Positions 18,832 to 27,404 of a stretch of DNA of 64,000 nucleotides are shown in pieces (position 1 is the stretch's first letter; each line of letters starts with the position of its first letter). The translations under genes and the position numbers were made by a program. The DNA lies in assembly GCF_001373415.1 (NCBI RefSeq), contig NZ_CDSE01000020.1, positions 1 to 64,000 of the forward strand, written 5' to 3'. The notes under the pieces were generated by a model, which worked only from the letters and a program-made list of their open reading frames with translations, searched no databases and was not told where the DNA came from. Source of the DNA: Paenibacillus dakarensis (GTDB taxonomy: Bacteria > Bacillota > Bacilli > Paenibacillales > Paenibacillaceae).

Positions 18832-19017
18832 AGGAGCCGTTCCTTCAGGGACTATATTAATCGTCTCCGTATTAACAAGGCATTATGGATGCTTGCGGAA
18901 AGTAAGCTGAGCATACTGGATATTTCCTATGAATGCGGCTTTGATAGCATACGAAGCTTCAATCGTGTGTTTAAGCAGATTATGAATACGACCCCAACGG
19001 AATATAAGCGGAAGTAG
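18832..19017 (+). pseudogene. C-terminal remnant of an AraC-family regulator
   Basis: The plus strand encodes RSFRDYINRLRINKAL, then LDISYECGFDSIRSFNRVFK and a PTEYKRK ending, which is the second half of an AraC helix-turn-helix domain with its stop at 19017. The frame upstream of about 18832 is open only because it crosses the antisense of the oxidoreductase remnant. The start, sensor and first helix-turn-helix are missing. A regulator divergent from a sugar dehydrogenase was probably lost here by deletion. Confidence 0.8.
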
Positions 19018-19138
19018 ACTTGTGTCAATTACAGGATATTCCAATCTATGTAATTTTGAGGTATAGTGCACATATAGATTAAACATCCGTTAAAAAGGGG
19101 TGAATTGAGAGCCTGATATATAGGGTATCTCGCAACTT

Positions 19139-20401
19139 ATGAAACTTATTTGTGTAAATTGTAATCGTGAACTGCCCCCCGATATGTTTGATTACCAATG
19201 TTCTTGCGGAGGATTATTCGACATCATCCATGATACAAGCCAACTAGATGCAGACCTTCTGAAGAGGACGTTTCACGAGCGACTGTCTGAAAGAATGAGC
19301 CCCTATGCCAGCGGTGTGTGGCGTTATAAGGAACTCATATTCCCTGAATTGCCTGATGAATTTATAACGACCAAATACGAAGGAAATACCGGACTTTACG
19401 GTTCTGAGTTGCTAGAATCCTACACAGGAATTCATAAGATTTGGCTTAAAGCACAAAGCGAAAATCCTAGCGGCTCATTTAAGGACAATGGAATGACTGT
19501 CGCCGTTTCCCATGGACGCTCTCTAGGGTATGATCGCTTCACTTGTACCTCAACAGGAAACACCTCTTCCTCATTGGCCATGTATGCTTCTTTGGCACAG
19601 GCTTCCTCTTACGTCTTTGTTCCGAATAAAAACATATCCTTGAACAAGGTACTACAAACCATTGCGTACGGTGCAAAGGTTATCAGTTTTAATGGAACAT
19701 ATGATGACGGGATTCAATTTTACGAACGACATAGTAAGGAACTTGGATTCTATATCTGTAATTCTATTAATCCATTCCGTATTGAAGGGCAAAAAAGTAT
19801 CATCTACGAAATTGCCCAATACTTAAACTGGAGCCTCCCTGATTGGATTATTATACCGGGTGGAGCGTTAAGTAATGTCTCCGCGTTGGGCAAGGGACTT
19901 CGGGATCTTAAGAATCTTGGTTTCATCGATAAATTACCTCGTGTGGCGTTAGTGCAAGCCGAAGGAGCAAGACCCTTTCATAAAATGTTTGCCAGCGGAA
20001 GCAGCGAACTCTCGCCAGAGCCCTCCCCATATACACGCGCATCTGCTTTGAATATTGGAAATCCTCCAAGCTGGAGAAAAGCATTAAGAACCCTCGAAGA
20101 GACTAACGGGGTGACCTGCTCCGTAACGGATGATGAGATATTCAATGCTAAGGCCATCGTGGACAAAAGCGGAATAGGCTGCGAACCTGCATCAGCGGCT
20201 ACCGTAGCAGGATTAAAAAAATTAATCTCTCAAAATGTTATAGATAAAGATGAAACCGCAGTTTGCATTTTAACGGGTAATCTTTTAAAAGATACTGACG
20301 CACTAAATTACTATCACTTTACCAATCCTCAAAATGCCGAGTATTCAAATCAAATTTTGACTGCCGAGCTCACCCTTGAAGGCATAGAATCGTATCTATA
20401 G
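19139..20401 (+). CDS. thrC: Threonine synthase
   Basis: A 420-residue pyridoxal-phosphate enzyme converting O-phospho-homoserine to threonine. A zinc-ribbon-like N-terminus has cysteines at 5, 8, 21 and 23. The PLP lysine is K115 in NPSGSFKDNGMT, the phosphate-binding loop is CTSTGNTSSSLA, and GAKVISFNGTYDDG follows. The predicted start at 19139 has only a weak ribosome site. The gene is isolated from hom and thrB, is AT-richer than its surroundings, and directly follows gene remnants, so it may be a second, acquired threonine synthase. Confidence 0.82.
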   Translation: MKLICVNCNRELPPDMFDYQCSCGGLFDIIHDTSQLDADLLKRTFHERLSERMSPYASGVWRYKELIFPELPDEFITTKYEGNTGLYGSELLESYTGIHKIWLKAQSENPSGSFKDNGMTVAVSHGRSLGYDRFTCTSTGNTSSSLAMYASLAQASSYVFVPNKNISLNKVLQTIAYGAKVISFNGTYDDGIQFYERHSKELGFYICNSINPFRIEGQKSIIYEIAQYLNWSLPDWIIIPGGALSNVSALGKGLRDLKNLGFIDKLPRVALVQAEGARPFHKMFASGSSELSPEPSPYTRASALNIGNPPSWRKALRTLEETNGVTCSVTDDEIFNAKAIVDKSGIGCEPASAATVAGLKKLISQNVIDKDETAVCILTGNLLKDTDALNYYHFTNPQNAEYSNQILTAELTLEGIESYL

Positions 20402-20413
20402 AAAAAACCGAGG

Positions 20414-20439
20414 AAAACAGGTGTTAGACACCTGTTTTT
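20414..20439. terminator. Bidirectional terminator between convergent genes
   Basis: AAAACAGGTGT pairs with ACACCTGTTTTT around TAG, with an outer CCGAG/CTCGG pairing. It serves thrC on the plus strand and the YcaQ-like gene on the minus strand. Confidence 0.88.
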
Positions 20440-21647
20440 CACTCGGCTGATTCATCCGTGGTCGCAAGGATCGAAATCGCCTCACATCCATTGAATATCG
20501 CAAACCTTTTGAAACAATCATCCAAAGCTGTCTGCAGCTTCTTTGTTGGCTTCACACCTTCCTCATACCAAATGTTTTTAACGACAAGTGTCCCGGTTTT
20601 TCGCTCTGCGATTACCTCGACGCGCCCAATGAAGCTCTCTCCGCATAATAGAGGCAGAACATAATGCCCGAATTTCCGTTTGTTAACCGGCGTGTAAATC
20701 TCCCAGGTGTAATCAAATCCAAATAATGCCTTAATAATCTTTCTGTCCCACATCATATTGTCCAGGGGGGCGATCAACTCGCAGCGAAATTTCGGCACTG
20801 GATTGTTAAGGACCGCCTCTATAAGCGGCAAGTCTTCAGTGCAGCAGTAGAGTATATCCTTCACTTGATCCACGGTAACTGCAGCAATCTTACCTTCGTC
20901 CAGCAATTGTCGGAAGACCTCGCTGCGCTGCTGCGTCTTCATTCCCCATATGTTCAGCCAAGCATCGGAAGCACGGTTCCATAACAGACCAATTGCACCA
21001 ATTCTGCGGAGTACCCGCCATTTCTGATGCTCTACTTCGTCAGGCAGCGGCTCTGTAGTATTCAGCAAGCTTTCCTGTATGTACTTCCCGGCGATATCAT
21101 AATATTTTCGCGTACCTTTCTTGTGATGGATAATCAATTCACCTGTCGAATACATCTGTTCCAGGACCGAACGGGTTGTATTGTTTCCACCGCTCCAATG
21201 AATGGCCGATCGCCAAGAGAAATCCGCATCCAATTTTAAATCATCTGAACTTATCGCACCGTGAGTTTCGATGTGAGTCCGTACTTGCTCTGTCAAAGCT
21301 TGCATCTCAGGATAGTGCTCTGCATGCTGCCTCGCGGCCTGTCTGTACCGCTCAAAATACGGCCAATCCTCGGCAGCGATAATAGACATAACTTTGTCAG
21401 GATAATCGACTAACCTTCTATCTTTATACAGCAGCTCTTCGAGCATTCCCTTGGTAAATCCCTTCACTCGCGATTGCAGCACCAATTCGGCATTTTTTCC
21501 GCATACATTGATGGGATCGTATTGAATACAGCCTGCCTGTCGAACAAAATCCAATATGCCCTGTTTTCCTATAAACTTGTATTCACCCAGGAGACCGTGC
21601 TTCAACAACATAAATTGCCGCGCTTGGCGGATGGTTAGTTTGATCAT
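20439..21647 (-). CDS. Winged-helix protein of the YcaQ-like DNA glycosylase family
   Basis: A 402-residue protein starting MIKLTIRQARQFMLLKHGL. ATG 21647 follows AGGGTG with a five-base gap and is preferred to the GTG six bases upstream. Diagnostic segments are QAGCIQYDPINVCGKNAELVLQSRV near residues 35-55, LVDYPDKVMSII, and a C-terminal PLDNMMWDRKIIKALFGFDYTWEIY with GRVEVIAERK. The family includes E. coli YcaQ, which unhooks DNA interstrand crosslinks, and AlkZ-type enzymes that protect producers from DNA-alkylating products. No biosynthetic cluster is visible nearby. Confidence 0.85.
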   Translation of the reverse strand: MIKLTIRQARQFMLLKHGLLGEYKFIGKQGILDFVRQAGCIQYDPINVCGKNAELVLQSRVKGFTKGMLEELLYKDRRLVDYPDKVMSIIAAEDWPYFERYRQAARQHAEHYPEMQALTEQVRTHIETHGAISSDDLKLDADFSWRSAIHWSGGNNTTRSVLEQMYSTGELIIHHKKGTRKYYDIAGKYIQESLLNTTEPLPDEVEHQKWRVLRRIGAIGLLWNRASDAWLNIWGMKTQQRSEVFRQLLDEGKIAAVTVDQVKDILYCCTEDLPLIEAVLNNPVPKFRCELIAPLDNMMWDRKIIKALFGFDYTWEIYTPVNKRKFGHYVLPLLCGESFIGRVEVIAERKTGTLVVKNIWYEEGVKPTKKLQTALDDCFKRFAIFNGCEAISILATTDESAE

Positions 21648-21777
21648 TTGCACACCCTGTTCTTTTTTTATAGCTTGATTATACTAAATTGTTCCATTGA
21701 CCGAAACTATTCTAAAACCTATAATTGGATTAATTTTACATAGAAGGTGCGTACTTCTGCACGGAGGGAGTAAGTGT

Positions 21778-22545
21778 ATGTCGTTTAGTTATTACGGTGA
21801 ACTGTGCACTGAGGTCTACGACCACACCAAGAAAATCGGGCAATCCTTAAGCGGTGATTTAGAATATTATCAAGATAAGCTGAAACATTGTAAGGGACGG
21901 ATTCTTGAGGCAATGGTTGGCTCCGGAAGAATAATCATTCCACTCCTTGAATCAGGCCTTATTGTGGATGGAGCTGACTACTCCTCTGAAATGCTGGCTT
22001 CTTGCCGGCAACATTGTGAAGATCGTGGGCTTACAGCCCATTTATACGAATCTAGTCTGCAGGAGCTTTCCCTGCCCCACAAATATGAAGCAATCATTAT
22101 TCCGGGTGGATCATTTTTATTGATCGAAGACCGGCAAGACTCTCTAAAAGCCTTAAAGCGACTTTATGAGCATCTTCAACCCGGTGGGCGGCTGATCCTC
22201 GATCTTTTCCTGCCTGACAGTAATTTTGATGTTGGTAAGTTCGTAGAAACATCAACCTTCAATTTACCGAATGGCGATACAATCACAATGGAAAATAAGC
22301 TAGTAGAAGCTGATTTATTCAACCAGTATAAAGTCTCACATTTAAAATATGAAAAGTGGCGGAACGGAAAGCTTATTCAAACCGAATTGCAGCGTTTCGC
22401 ATTACGTTGGTACGGTGTGCAGGAGTTCAAGCTGGTTTTAGAAAGCATCGGATTTTCGGATGTAATTGTGTCTGCCGATTATATTTCCGGACAAGAACCA
22501 AGTAACGGGACGCAAATATTTGTGTATGAAGCCGTACGGAAATAA
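21778..22545 (+). CDS. SAM-dependent class I methyltransferase
   Basis: A 255-residue enzyme. ATG 21778 lies nine bases after GGAGGGAG and gives MSFSYYGELCTEVYDHTKKIG; the open frame upstream has only a TTG. SAM motif I is ILEAMVGSGRIIIPLLESG, followed by VDGADYSSEML (motif II acidic residue), YEAIIIPGGSFLLI and LKPGG-like LQPGGRLILDLF. The acceptor is unknown. The last 145 bp of this gene recur as a direct repeat at 24884, beyond the subtilase gene. Confidence 0.88.
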   Translation: MSFSYYGELCTEVYDHTKKIGQSLSGDLEYYQDKLKHCKGRILEAMVGSGRIIIPLLESGLIVDGADYSSEMLASCRQHCEDRGLTAHLYESSLQELSLPHKYEAIIIPGGSFLLIEDRQDSLKALKRLYEHLQPGGRLILDLFLPDSNFDVGKFVETSTFNLPNGDTITMENKLVEADLFNQYKVSHLKYEKWRNGKLIQTELQRFALRWYGVQEFKLVLESIGFSDVIVSADYISGQEPSNGTQIFVYEAVRK

Positions 22546-22551
22546 GACAAA
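22401..22551 (+). repeat. Direct repeat, copy 1 (3' end of the methyltransferase gene)
   Basis: This stretch of the intact methyltransferase gene recurs in the same orientation at 24884-25034. I count about 14 differences over roughly 150 positions. The two copies bracket the subtilase-SLH gene. Confidence 0.85.
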
Positions 22552-22553
22552 GA

Positions 22554-22579
22554 GGGGCGAGCCTAATTAGGCTCGCCCC
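22554..22579. terminator. Perfect palindrome after the methyltransferase gene
   Basis: GGGGCGAGCC TAATTA GGCTCGCCCC is a perfect inverted repeat 8 bp after the stop at 22545 and 35 bp from the 3' end of the convergent SLH reading frame. It has no T run, so terminator strength is uncertain. Confidence 0.65.
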
Positions 22580-22614
22580 ATCGTATGTCTGAAGGAACTG
22601 TGTCCGCTTGGGAA

Positions 22615-23115
22615 TTAACGACGGATCGGCGGAAGATCGTTCGGATTGGACCGCTCGGATGGTCTTTCGAGAAGACCGCCAATGCCATATTCGGAAAGGT
22701 TCTTGACGAACTTAACTGCTTCCGCTCGAGTCAATGCCTTATCGCCTTTAAAACTCTCAATAGTTACTTCATTCGGATTCGAACCTGCCGCGATGCCAAA
22801 AGCAAGCAGATAGTGAATCGCATCGTTACCACTGAAATTAACACCCTCGGAAGAAGATATCAGTTCAGCAACTTGTTTACGAAGAATTACTTTTTTTCTA
22901 GAAGCCATATCGCTGTAGCTTTTCACAGGATACCTCAGCTCTCTGGCTCGCTTGTAATATGCTTCTGTCCAATTTTCACCCTTAGAAGAGGATAGGGTCG
23001 GCTCGTACACTCGAACCATCATTTTTAAGAACTCGGCTTCGGTTACTTTTTGGTTTGGTTTGAATGTACCATCCTTATAACCGTTAATAACCCCTTTTGA
23101 AATGCCCCAATCCAC
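22615..23115 (-). CDS. SLH-domain C-terminal part of the subtilase (frameshifted)
   Basis: A 166-residue minus-strand frame beginning within an S-layer homology domain (VDWGISKGVINGYKDGTFKP, then VTEAEFLKMMVRVYEP) and a second, weaker SLH region with DKALTRAEAVKFVKNL. It has no credible start of its own. Shifted one base back, the upstream frame reads directly into it as SLNL-KDVKKGAWYEAS, the normal beginning of an SLH domain. It therefore belongs to the serine peptidase at 23142-24644 and would anchor that enzyme to secondary cell-wall polymers. Confidence 0.8.
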   Translation of the reverse strand: MDWGISKGVINGYKDGTFKPNQKVTEAEFLKMMVRVYEPTLSSSKGENWTEAYYKRARELRYPVKSYSDMASRKKVILRKQVAELISSSEGVNFSGNDAIHYLLAFGIAAGSNPNEVTIESFKGDKALTRAEAVKFVKNLSEYGIGGLLERPSERSNPNDLPPIRR

Positions 23116-23141
23116 CGATGCTTCATACCAAGCACCTTTTT

Positions 23142-24644
23142 TTACATCTTTAAATTTAAGCTTGTTCTAGCAGCCGCAGCGCCCGCACCCGTTATTTCGG
23201 TAACCGCTGTACCGATAGATTCGTTACCTCCAGCATCAACGGATTTAACCGCAATGGTGTATGGCGAATTCGGCAGCAATTTATTTAGCGTAAAAGATTC
23301 CTCTGCCGTAGATCCTAATTTTACATCATTCACATAGATGTTATTCATAGCGAAGTCAGTGTCAATCGGGTTTGTCCACGAAAGAGAAATCGAATTTTCA
23401 GTTTTACCCGTTACATGAATATTGGTTACATTGGCTGGTGCCTCCATGTCTTTATTGAAGGTAAGCGAACCAAAACCAAACTCTGTGTCACGACCGGGTG
23501 TTCCAATATCTACAGCATACCTCTTGACTTCTTCACGTAATTCTTTGTTGGTCATCAAAGGTCTTTGCTGTTTCAACAAAGCAATCATACCTGTAACATG
23601 CGGGGCCGCTTGGGACGTGCCGTTTGCTATCGCATAACCGCTGCCCGTACCATCTTTCTTTACGAAAGTCGAGACTACACCTACGCCCGGAGCCGCTAAT
23701 TCAACCTCTGGACCTACGGAAGAGAAAACCCCTCGCACATTCTTTTCATCCACGGCCGCAACTGCAATAACGCTATCGTATTTTGCTGGATAGTTTACAG
23801 TATAAGTGCTCGTTGGAATCGGAACCTTATTTTTATCTGTTTGACTATTACCTGCGGAACCAACCACGACAATTCCGGCGTTATACGCACGATCAACCAT
23901 TTCATGAAGTGCAGCAGAATCCTCATCTGTACCAAGCGAGATGTTGATAACGTCCATTTCGTTTACGATGGCCCACTCGATTCCTTCCAACACATCCTGA
24001 AGAGTACCATCTCCATTTTGATCCATTGATTTTACAGCGTATAGCTGTACATCAGGTGCGATTCCTACTAAACCACTATTGTTGTTTTTTGCGGAAATAA
24101 TTCCCGCGACATGTGTTCCATGTCCATTATCGTCGTTAAAGCTGGTGGTGTATTCAACCGTCGAAATACCGCCTGCAATTGATAATTCATTGTGTGCAAA
24201 AATACCAGAATCGATTACAGCTACTTTTACTCCTGCCCCTGTAATACCCTTCCTCCACATTTTCGCAGGTTGAATGGCTTGGAAGTTCCATTGAGATTGC
24301 TCTAGTGGAGTGCCCGGTGGAAGGACAGCAGTAACTTTAAAATCTTCGCCGGTAATTCGGAATGAGATGTTCCGCTCTACATACTCGATGTTTGGATCGG
24401 TCAGCAGCTTACGCAAATCGCTGTTCGTCACTGTTGCAGATACGGCGGGAATGGTATCAAATTCGTGTTGAACTTCAACACTTTTGTCTAATACCCTTTC
24501 CTTTCCCTTTTCATTCTTGTACACAACGATTACTTCTTGCTCAATGTCCGCCTGACTATCACTTGCTTGTACCAATCCTGCATTTAGGAGAATGGACAAA
24601 GAAAGTGTGACTGCTGTTACACTTCGAGCTAGCTTTCTTCCCAT
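23142..24644 (-). CDS. S8 subtilisin-like serine peptidase with I9 prodomain and FN3 domain
   Basis: A 500-residue frame. A signal peptide ends near residue 27; an I9-type propeptide follows (EVIVVYKNEKGKE to NIEYVERNISF). Catalytic residues are D145 (VAVIDSG), H175 (NGHGTHVAG) and S344 (NGTSQAAPH), with the oxyanion asparagine in GSAGNS at 266. A fibronectin type III domain (NVTNIHVTGKTENSISLSWTNP) spans about 403-490. The frame stops at TAA 23144-23142, one base out of phase with an SLH region. The intact product would be about 676 residues, exported and wall-attached. The peptidase domain itself looks complete. Confidence 0.9.
   Translation of the reverse strand: MGRKLARSVTAVTLSLSILLNAGLVQASDSQADIEQEVIVVYKNEKGKERVLDKSVEVQHEFDTIPAVSATVTNSDLRKLLTDPNIEYVERNISFRITGEDFKVTAVLPPGTPLEQSQWNFQAIQPAKMWRKGITGAGVKVAVIDSGIFAHNELSIAGGISTVEYTTSFNDDNGHGTHVAGIISAKNNNSGLVGIAPDVQLYAVKSMDQNGDGTLQDVLEGIEWAIVNEMDVINISLGTDEDSAALHEMVDRAYNAGIVVVGSAGNSQTDKNKVPIPTSTYTVNYPAKYDSVIAVAAVDEKNVRGVFSSVGPEVELAAPGVGVVSTFVKKDGTGSGYAIANGTSQAAPHVTGMIALLKQQRPLMTNKELREEVKRYAVDIGTPGRDTEFGFGSLTFNKDMEAPANVTNIHVTGKTENSISLSWTNPIDTDFAMNNIYVNDVKLGSTAEESFTLNKLLPNSPYTIAVKSVDAGGNESIGTAVTEITGAGAAAARTSLNLKM
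23151..23157 (-). other. Candidate -1 slippery heptamer AAATTTA
   Basis: On the minus strand the 0-frame codons read TTA AAT TTA AAG ATG TAA, so A_AAT_TTA is in the X_XXY_YYZ phase of a -1 slippery site. A -1 slip here gives AAA GAT GTA AAA and restores the SLH domain exactly. A single lost A in the same run would look identical, so this may equally be a mutation or an assembly error. Confidence 0.4.
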
Positions 24645-24883
24645 TGCTGTAAACCCCTCTTAAAGAAAATAAATAGTATACTATTAAAGTTTTAGACATA
24701 TAGAGATATATCGGATAAATGAGAGGGGAATATTAGGGGCATTAAAACTTTAGACCTAAATTTTTACACCGATTTTTTGATGAAATTTTTACATATTTAC
24801 TATACAAAAGACCTATCTAACCGTTTTTAAATGCACATCTCAAATTGCAACTTAGAATGAGAATCAAAATATTTATTCAGGGG

Positions 24884-25034
24884 AATTACGTTGGTATGGC
24901 GTGGAAGAGTTCAAGCCGGTTTTAGAAAGCATCGGATTTTCGGATGCAGTTGTATCTGCCGATTACATTTCCGGACAAGAACCAAGTAACGAGAAGTAAA
25001 TATTTGTGTATGAAGCCGTACGAAAATAAAACAA
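24884..25034 (+). repeat. Direct repeat, copy 2 (methyltransferase 3' fragment)
   Basis: A duplicated, non-coding fragment of the methyltransferase gene's last 145 bp, starting at ATTACGTTGG and ending after the stop-codon region. The copy has an early TAA where the intact gene reads on, so it is not functional. The rest of the 438 bp gap from 24645 to 25082 holds only AT-rich sequence upstream of the subtilase gene and the terminator at 25035. Confidence 0.85.
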
Positions 25035-25060
25035 AAAAGAGGGGCTTTCGCCCCTCTTTT
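25035..25060. terminator. Bidirectional terminator
   Basis: AAAAGAGGGG pairs with CCCCTCTTTT around CTTTCG. It follows the methyltransferase fragment on the plus strand and the dus gene on the minus strand. Confidence 0.85.
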
Positions 25061-25082
25061 CATTTCAGCTTATATACCTCTA

Positions 25083-26057
25083 TCAGTCAGACTCATGCTC
25101 CCTGCTTTCAAACTCATCCAGCAGCGCCCGCACTTCACGGGTTGACTTTGTATTCATCAAGTTATTTCTTAACTCACTTGCTCCTCGAAATCCACGGACA
25201 TATATTTTAAAGAATCGAGGAAGGGGGCTGAACGAACGCGGTTGAAGTGCCGAATATTTATCATGGAGATCCAGATGCAGCCGCAGCAAATCAAGCAATT
25301 CCTTACTGCTGTGCTCCTTCGGCTCCTTCTCAAAGGCAAATGGATTATGAAAAATACCGCGCCCAATCATAATTCCATCCACACCGTACTGCTCAGCAAG
25401 CTTGAGACCGGTCTGGCGGTCAGGAATATCTCCGTTAATGGTCAAAAGTGTATCTGGTGCCACCTCATCCCGAAGCTTCTTAATCTCCGGGATCAGCTCC
25501 CAATGCGCATCTACTTTACTCATTTCATCTCTTGTTCGCAGATGAATGGACAGGTTCACAATATCCTGCTTCAAAATATGAGTTAACCAGCCTCGCCATT
25601 CGTCAACGCTGCTGAAGCCCAGTCTTGTCTTGACACTGACGGGCAGTCCCCCGGCTTTTGCAGCCTGGATGAGTTCCGCAGCAATTTCGGGACGGCAGAT
25701 CAGACCGCTTCCCTTCCCATTCTCCGCTACGTTCGCTACAGGACAACCCATATTAATATCAATGCCCTTGAACCCTTCTTTCGCCATTCCGATGCTCATT
25801 TGACGAAAATATTCCGGTTTATCTCCCCAGATATGAGCTACAACGGGCTGTTCATCCTCAGTAAAAGTCAAACGCCCGCGCACACTATGATTTCCCTCCG
25901 GGTGACAATAGCTCTCTGTATTCGCAAACTCCGTAAAGAAAACATCCGGTCTGCCTGCCTCACTAACAACATGGCGAAAAACAACATCCGTCACATCTTC
26001 CATAGGTGCCAGTATAAAAAAAGGACGTGGTAAATCACGCCAAAAATTCTCTGTCAT
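25083..26057 (-). CDS. dus: tRNA-dihydrouridine synthase
   Basis: A 324-residue FMN enzyme that reduces uridine to dihydrouridine in tRNA. ATG 26057 follows AGAGAGG and gives [24 protein letters not shown]; an upstream ATG at 26135 lacks a ribosome site. Dus features: [12 protein letters not shown], the catalytic cysteine in [37 protein letters not shown] for the FMN phosphate region and [15 protein letters not shown] second, broken copy of this gene lies at 36021-36391. A hairpin stands 24 bp upstream of the start. Confidence 0.93.
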   Translation of the reverse strand: MTENFWRDLPRPFFILAPMEDVTDVVFRHVVSEAGRPDVFFTEFANTESYCHPEGNHSVRGRLTFTEDEQPVVAHIWGDKPEYFRQMSIGMAKEGFKGIDINMGCPVANVAENGKGSGLICRPEIAAELIQAAKAGGLPVSVKTRLGFSSVDEWRGWLTHILKQDIVNLSIHLRTRDEMSKVDAHWELIPEIKKLRDEVAPDTLLTINGDIPDRQTGLKLAEQYGVDGIMIGRGIFHNPFAFEKEPKEHSSKELLDLLRLHLDLHDKYSALQPRSFSPLPRFFKIYVRGFRGASELRNNLMNTKSTREVRALLDEFESREHESD

Positions 26058-26080
26058 ATCAAAAACCTCTCTATACATAT

Positions 26081-26100
26081 CGGGACAAATCCTTGTCCCG
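26081..26100 (-). promoter_or_regulatory. Perfect hairpin in the dus leader
   Basis: CGGGACAA ATCC TTGTCCCG is a perfect eight-base-pair stem with a four-base loop, 24 bp upstream of the dus start and just before its ribosome site. It could modulate mRNA stability or translation. Nothing links it to a known regulator. Confidence 0.5.
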
Positions 26101-26242
26101 TAGAGGAGGAGCCCCCTCTTTACTATGTTCTTCAATTGATCTCCATTTTACTTATCCTTTTGATCAATATCAATAACCATCAGCTAAAATTTATGAATCG
26201 TAATATGCCTATTCAGGTGTCACCTTGATCATTCAGCTTTCT

Positions 26243-26704
26243 TCATCCTCTATTCTTTGGGCTTAATACATGCACGCCCTTCTCAGAAATATACCCGAAT
26301 AAAGCACCCAGAATTAGTGCAGCAATGCTGCCGCTAACATTAAATCCCGTAGCAAAAAATGTAGAAGATCCGATAAACGCCCCTGGAATAAACCCAAGCC
26401 ATTTGAAACGCGACTGCAAGCACATGCCGCATGCACCAAGCGCTACAGCAACACCGAGACCTAGCGTCTCACCTAAGAACAGTTCGAATGCATTGGACAT
26501 TTGAATCATGAGAAATCCCCAGATCACGCCGCTAATATTCGTAATTAAGGTGGACTTCAACCCCTTACTTCCACCGCCGACAGCAAAAAAGGTCGACCAT
26601 CCTAGAAAACCGGCAAAAGTTATAAGTTCGAGTGACATGCTTAATGCCGCCCAAATCCCCGATAATATTCCCGTTACAATCCCTATCACTATCAATGATG
26701 ACAT
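26243..26704 (-). CDS. DUF1097 family membrane protein
   Basis: A 153-residue integral membrane protein with four to five hydrophobic segments: LIVIGIVTGILSGIW, LITFAGFLGWSTFFAVGGG, TNISGVIWGFLMI, LGLGVAVALGACGMC and FNVSGSIAALILGALFGY. The conserved GWSTFFAVGG and NISGVIWG stretches match DUF1097 proteins such as YcdZ. An AGGAGGAT ribosome site precedes ATG 26704. The function of the family is not established. Confidence 0.8.
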   Translation of the reverse strand: MSSLIVIGIVTGILSGIWAALSMSLELITFAGFLGWSTFFAVGGGSKGLKSTLITNISGVIWGFLMIQMSNAFELFLGETLGLGVAVALGACGMCLQSRFKWLGFIPGAFIGSSTFFATGFNVSGSIAALILGALFGYISEKGVHVLSPKNRG

Positions 26705-26830
26705 CTGTTATCCTCCTGCTGCTTCAGCACATGAACCAAATCGAAAGGTTATGGCTGTATGTCTGTTATTAGCCTCCACAAATGTCATTTAATTATTCGA
26801 TGAAAGCTGTATCTATGATGAACTTATTCT

Positions 26831-27352
26831 TCAAGAATAAGATAACTTAATAACCCGCTTCGGAGAATTAACTTCCAACCCCTTGCTTGTATAATAATCC
26901 AAAGAGTTATCGTTACTTTCAAATTGCTGCAATCCTTCATCCGTCCAATAATTTTTATTAAAGGAGAACTCGAAATCCTCTGCTGTTTCATCGTCAGAGT
27001 TATATAATAAGTAAGGAATGCCAGAATTTGCGTCATTATTTGTTGAATCTACATTATACCATTTTCCGTCTAGTAGCACCTTATTCCATGCATGAGGTAC
27101 GCTTCCGAGATAACCCGTTACGACAATGCTATCTAAGCCTGCCAAATCACTAAGCAGCTTGTATGTCGCCGCATAGCTTTCGCATACCCCAACTTTATTC
27201 ACCATAATGCCATAAGCAGTAAAGGAATCATTATATTTTTTATCTACCGTCCTAAAATGGTTTTTCTCCGCATTTTCCAAAGCTTCGTAATCATATTCTG
27301 TATAATCATTCAGGTAATAATTTAGATAGGCATCGCTAAAAAAGGGAAACAT
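26831..27352 (-). CDS. Transglutaminase-like domain protein, probably 5'-truncated
   Basis: A 173-residue protein consisting almost only of a transglutaminase-like core. The catalytic triad is visible: cysteine in KVGVCESYAATYKLL, histidine in VPHAWNKV and aspartate in WYNVDSTNND. Related Bacillota proteins are secreted and carry a signal peptide plus a long N-terminal region, both missing here. The frame is open for about ten codons before the ATG and then meets a stop beside the divergent gene at 27405. I infer loss of the 5' part. Confidence 0.7.
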   Translation of the reverse strand: MFPFFSDAYLNYYLNDYTEYDYEALENAEKNHFRTVDKKYNDSFTAYGIMVNKVGVCESYAATYKLLSDLAGLDSIVVTGYLGSVPHAWNKVLLDGKWYNVDSTNNDANSGIPYLLYNSDDETAEDFEFSFNKNYWTDEGLQQFESNDNSLDYYTSKGLEVNSPKRVIKLSYS

Positions 27353-27404
27353 TTCCTCGTCTATTATCGTTAATAATTTTAAAGATACTTAATGGAGGAA
27401 TATT

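Noticed and set aside
23137..23143. A7 run on the minus strand as the slippery site of the subtilase
   Set aside because: It lies after the 0-frame stop codon, so it cannot cause the frame change; the AAATTTA site lies before the stop.
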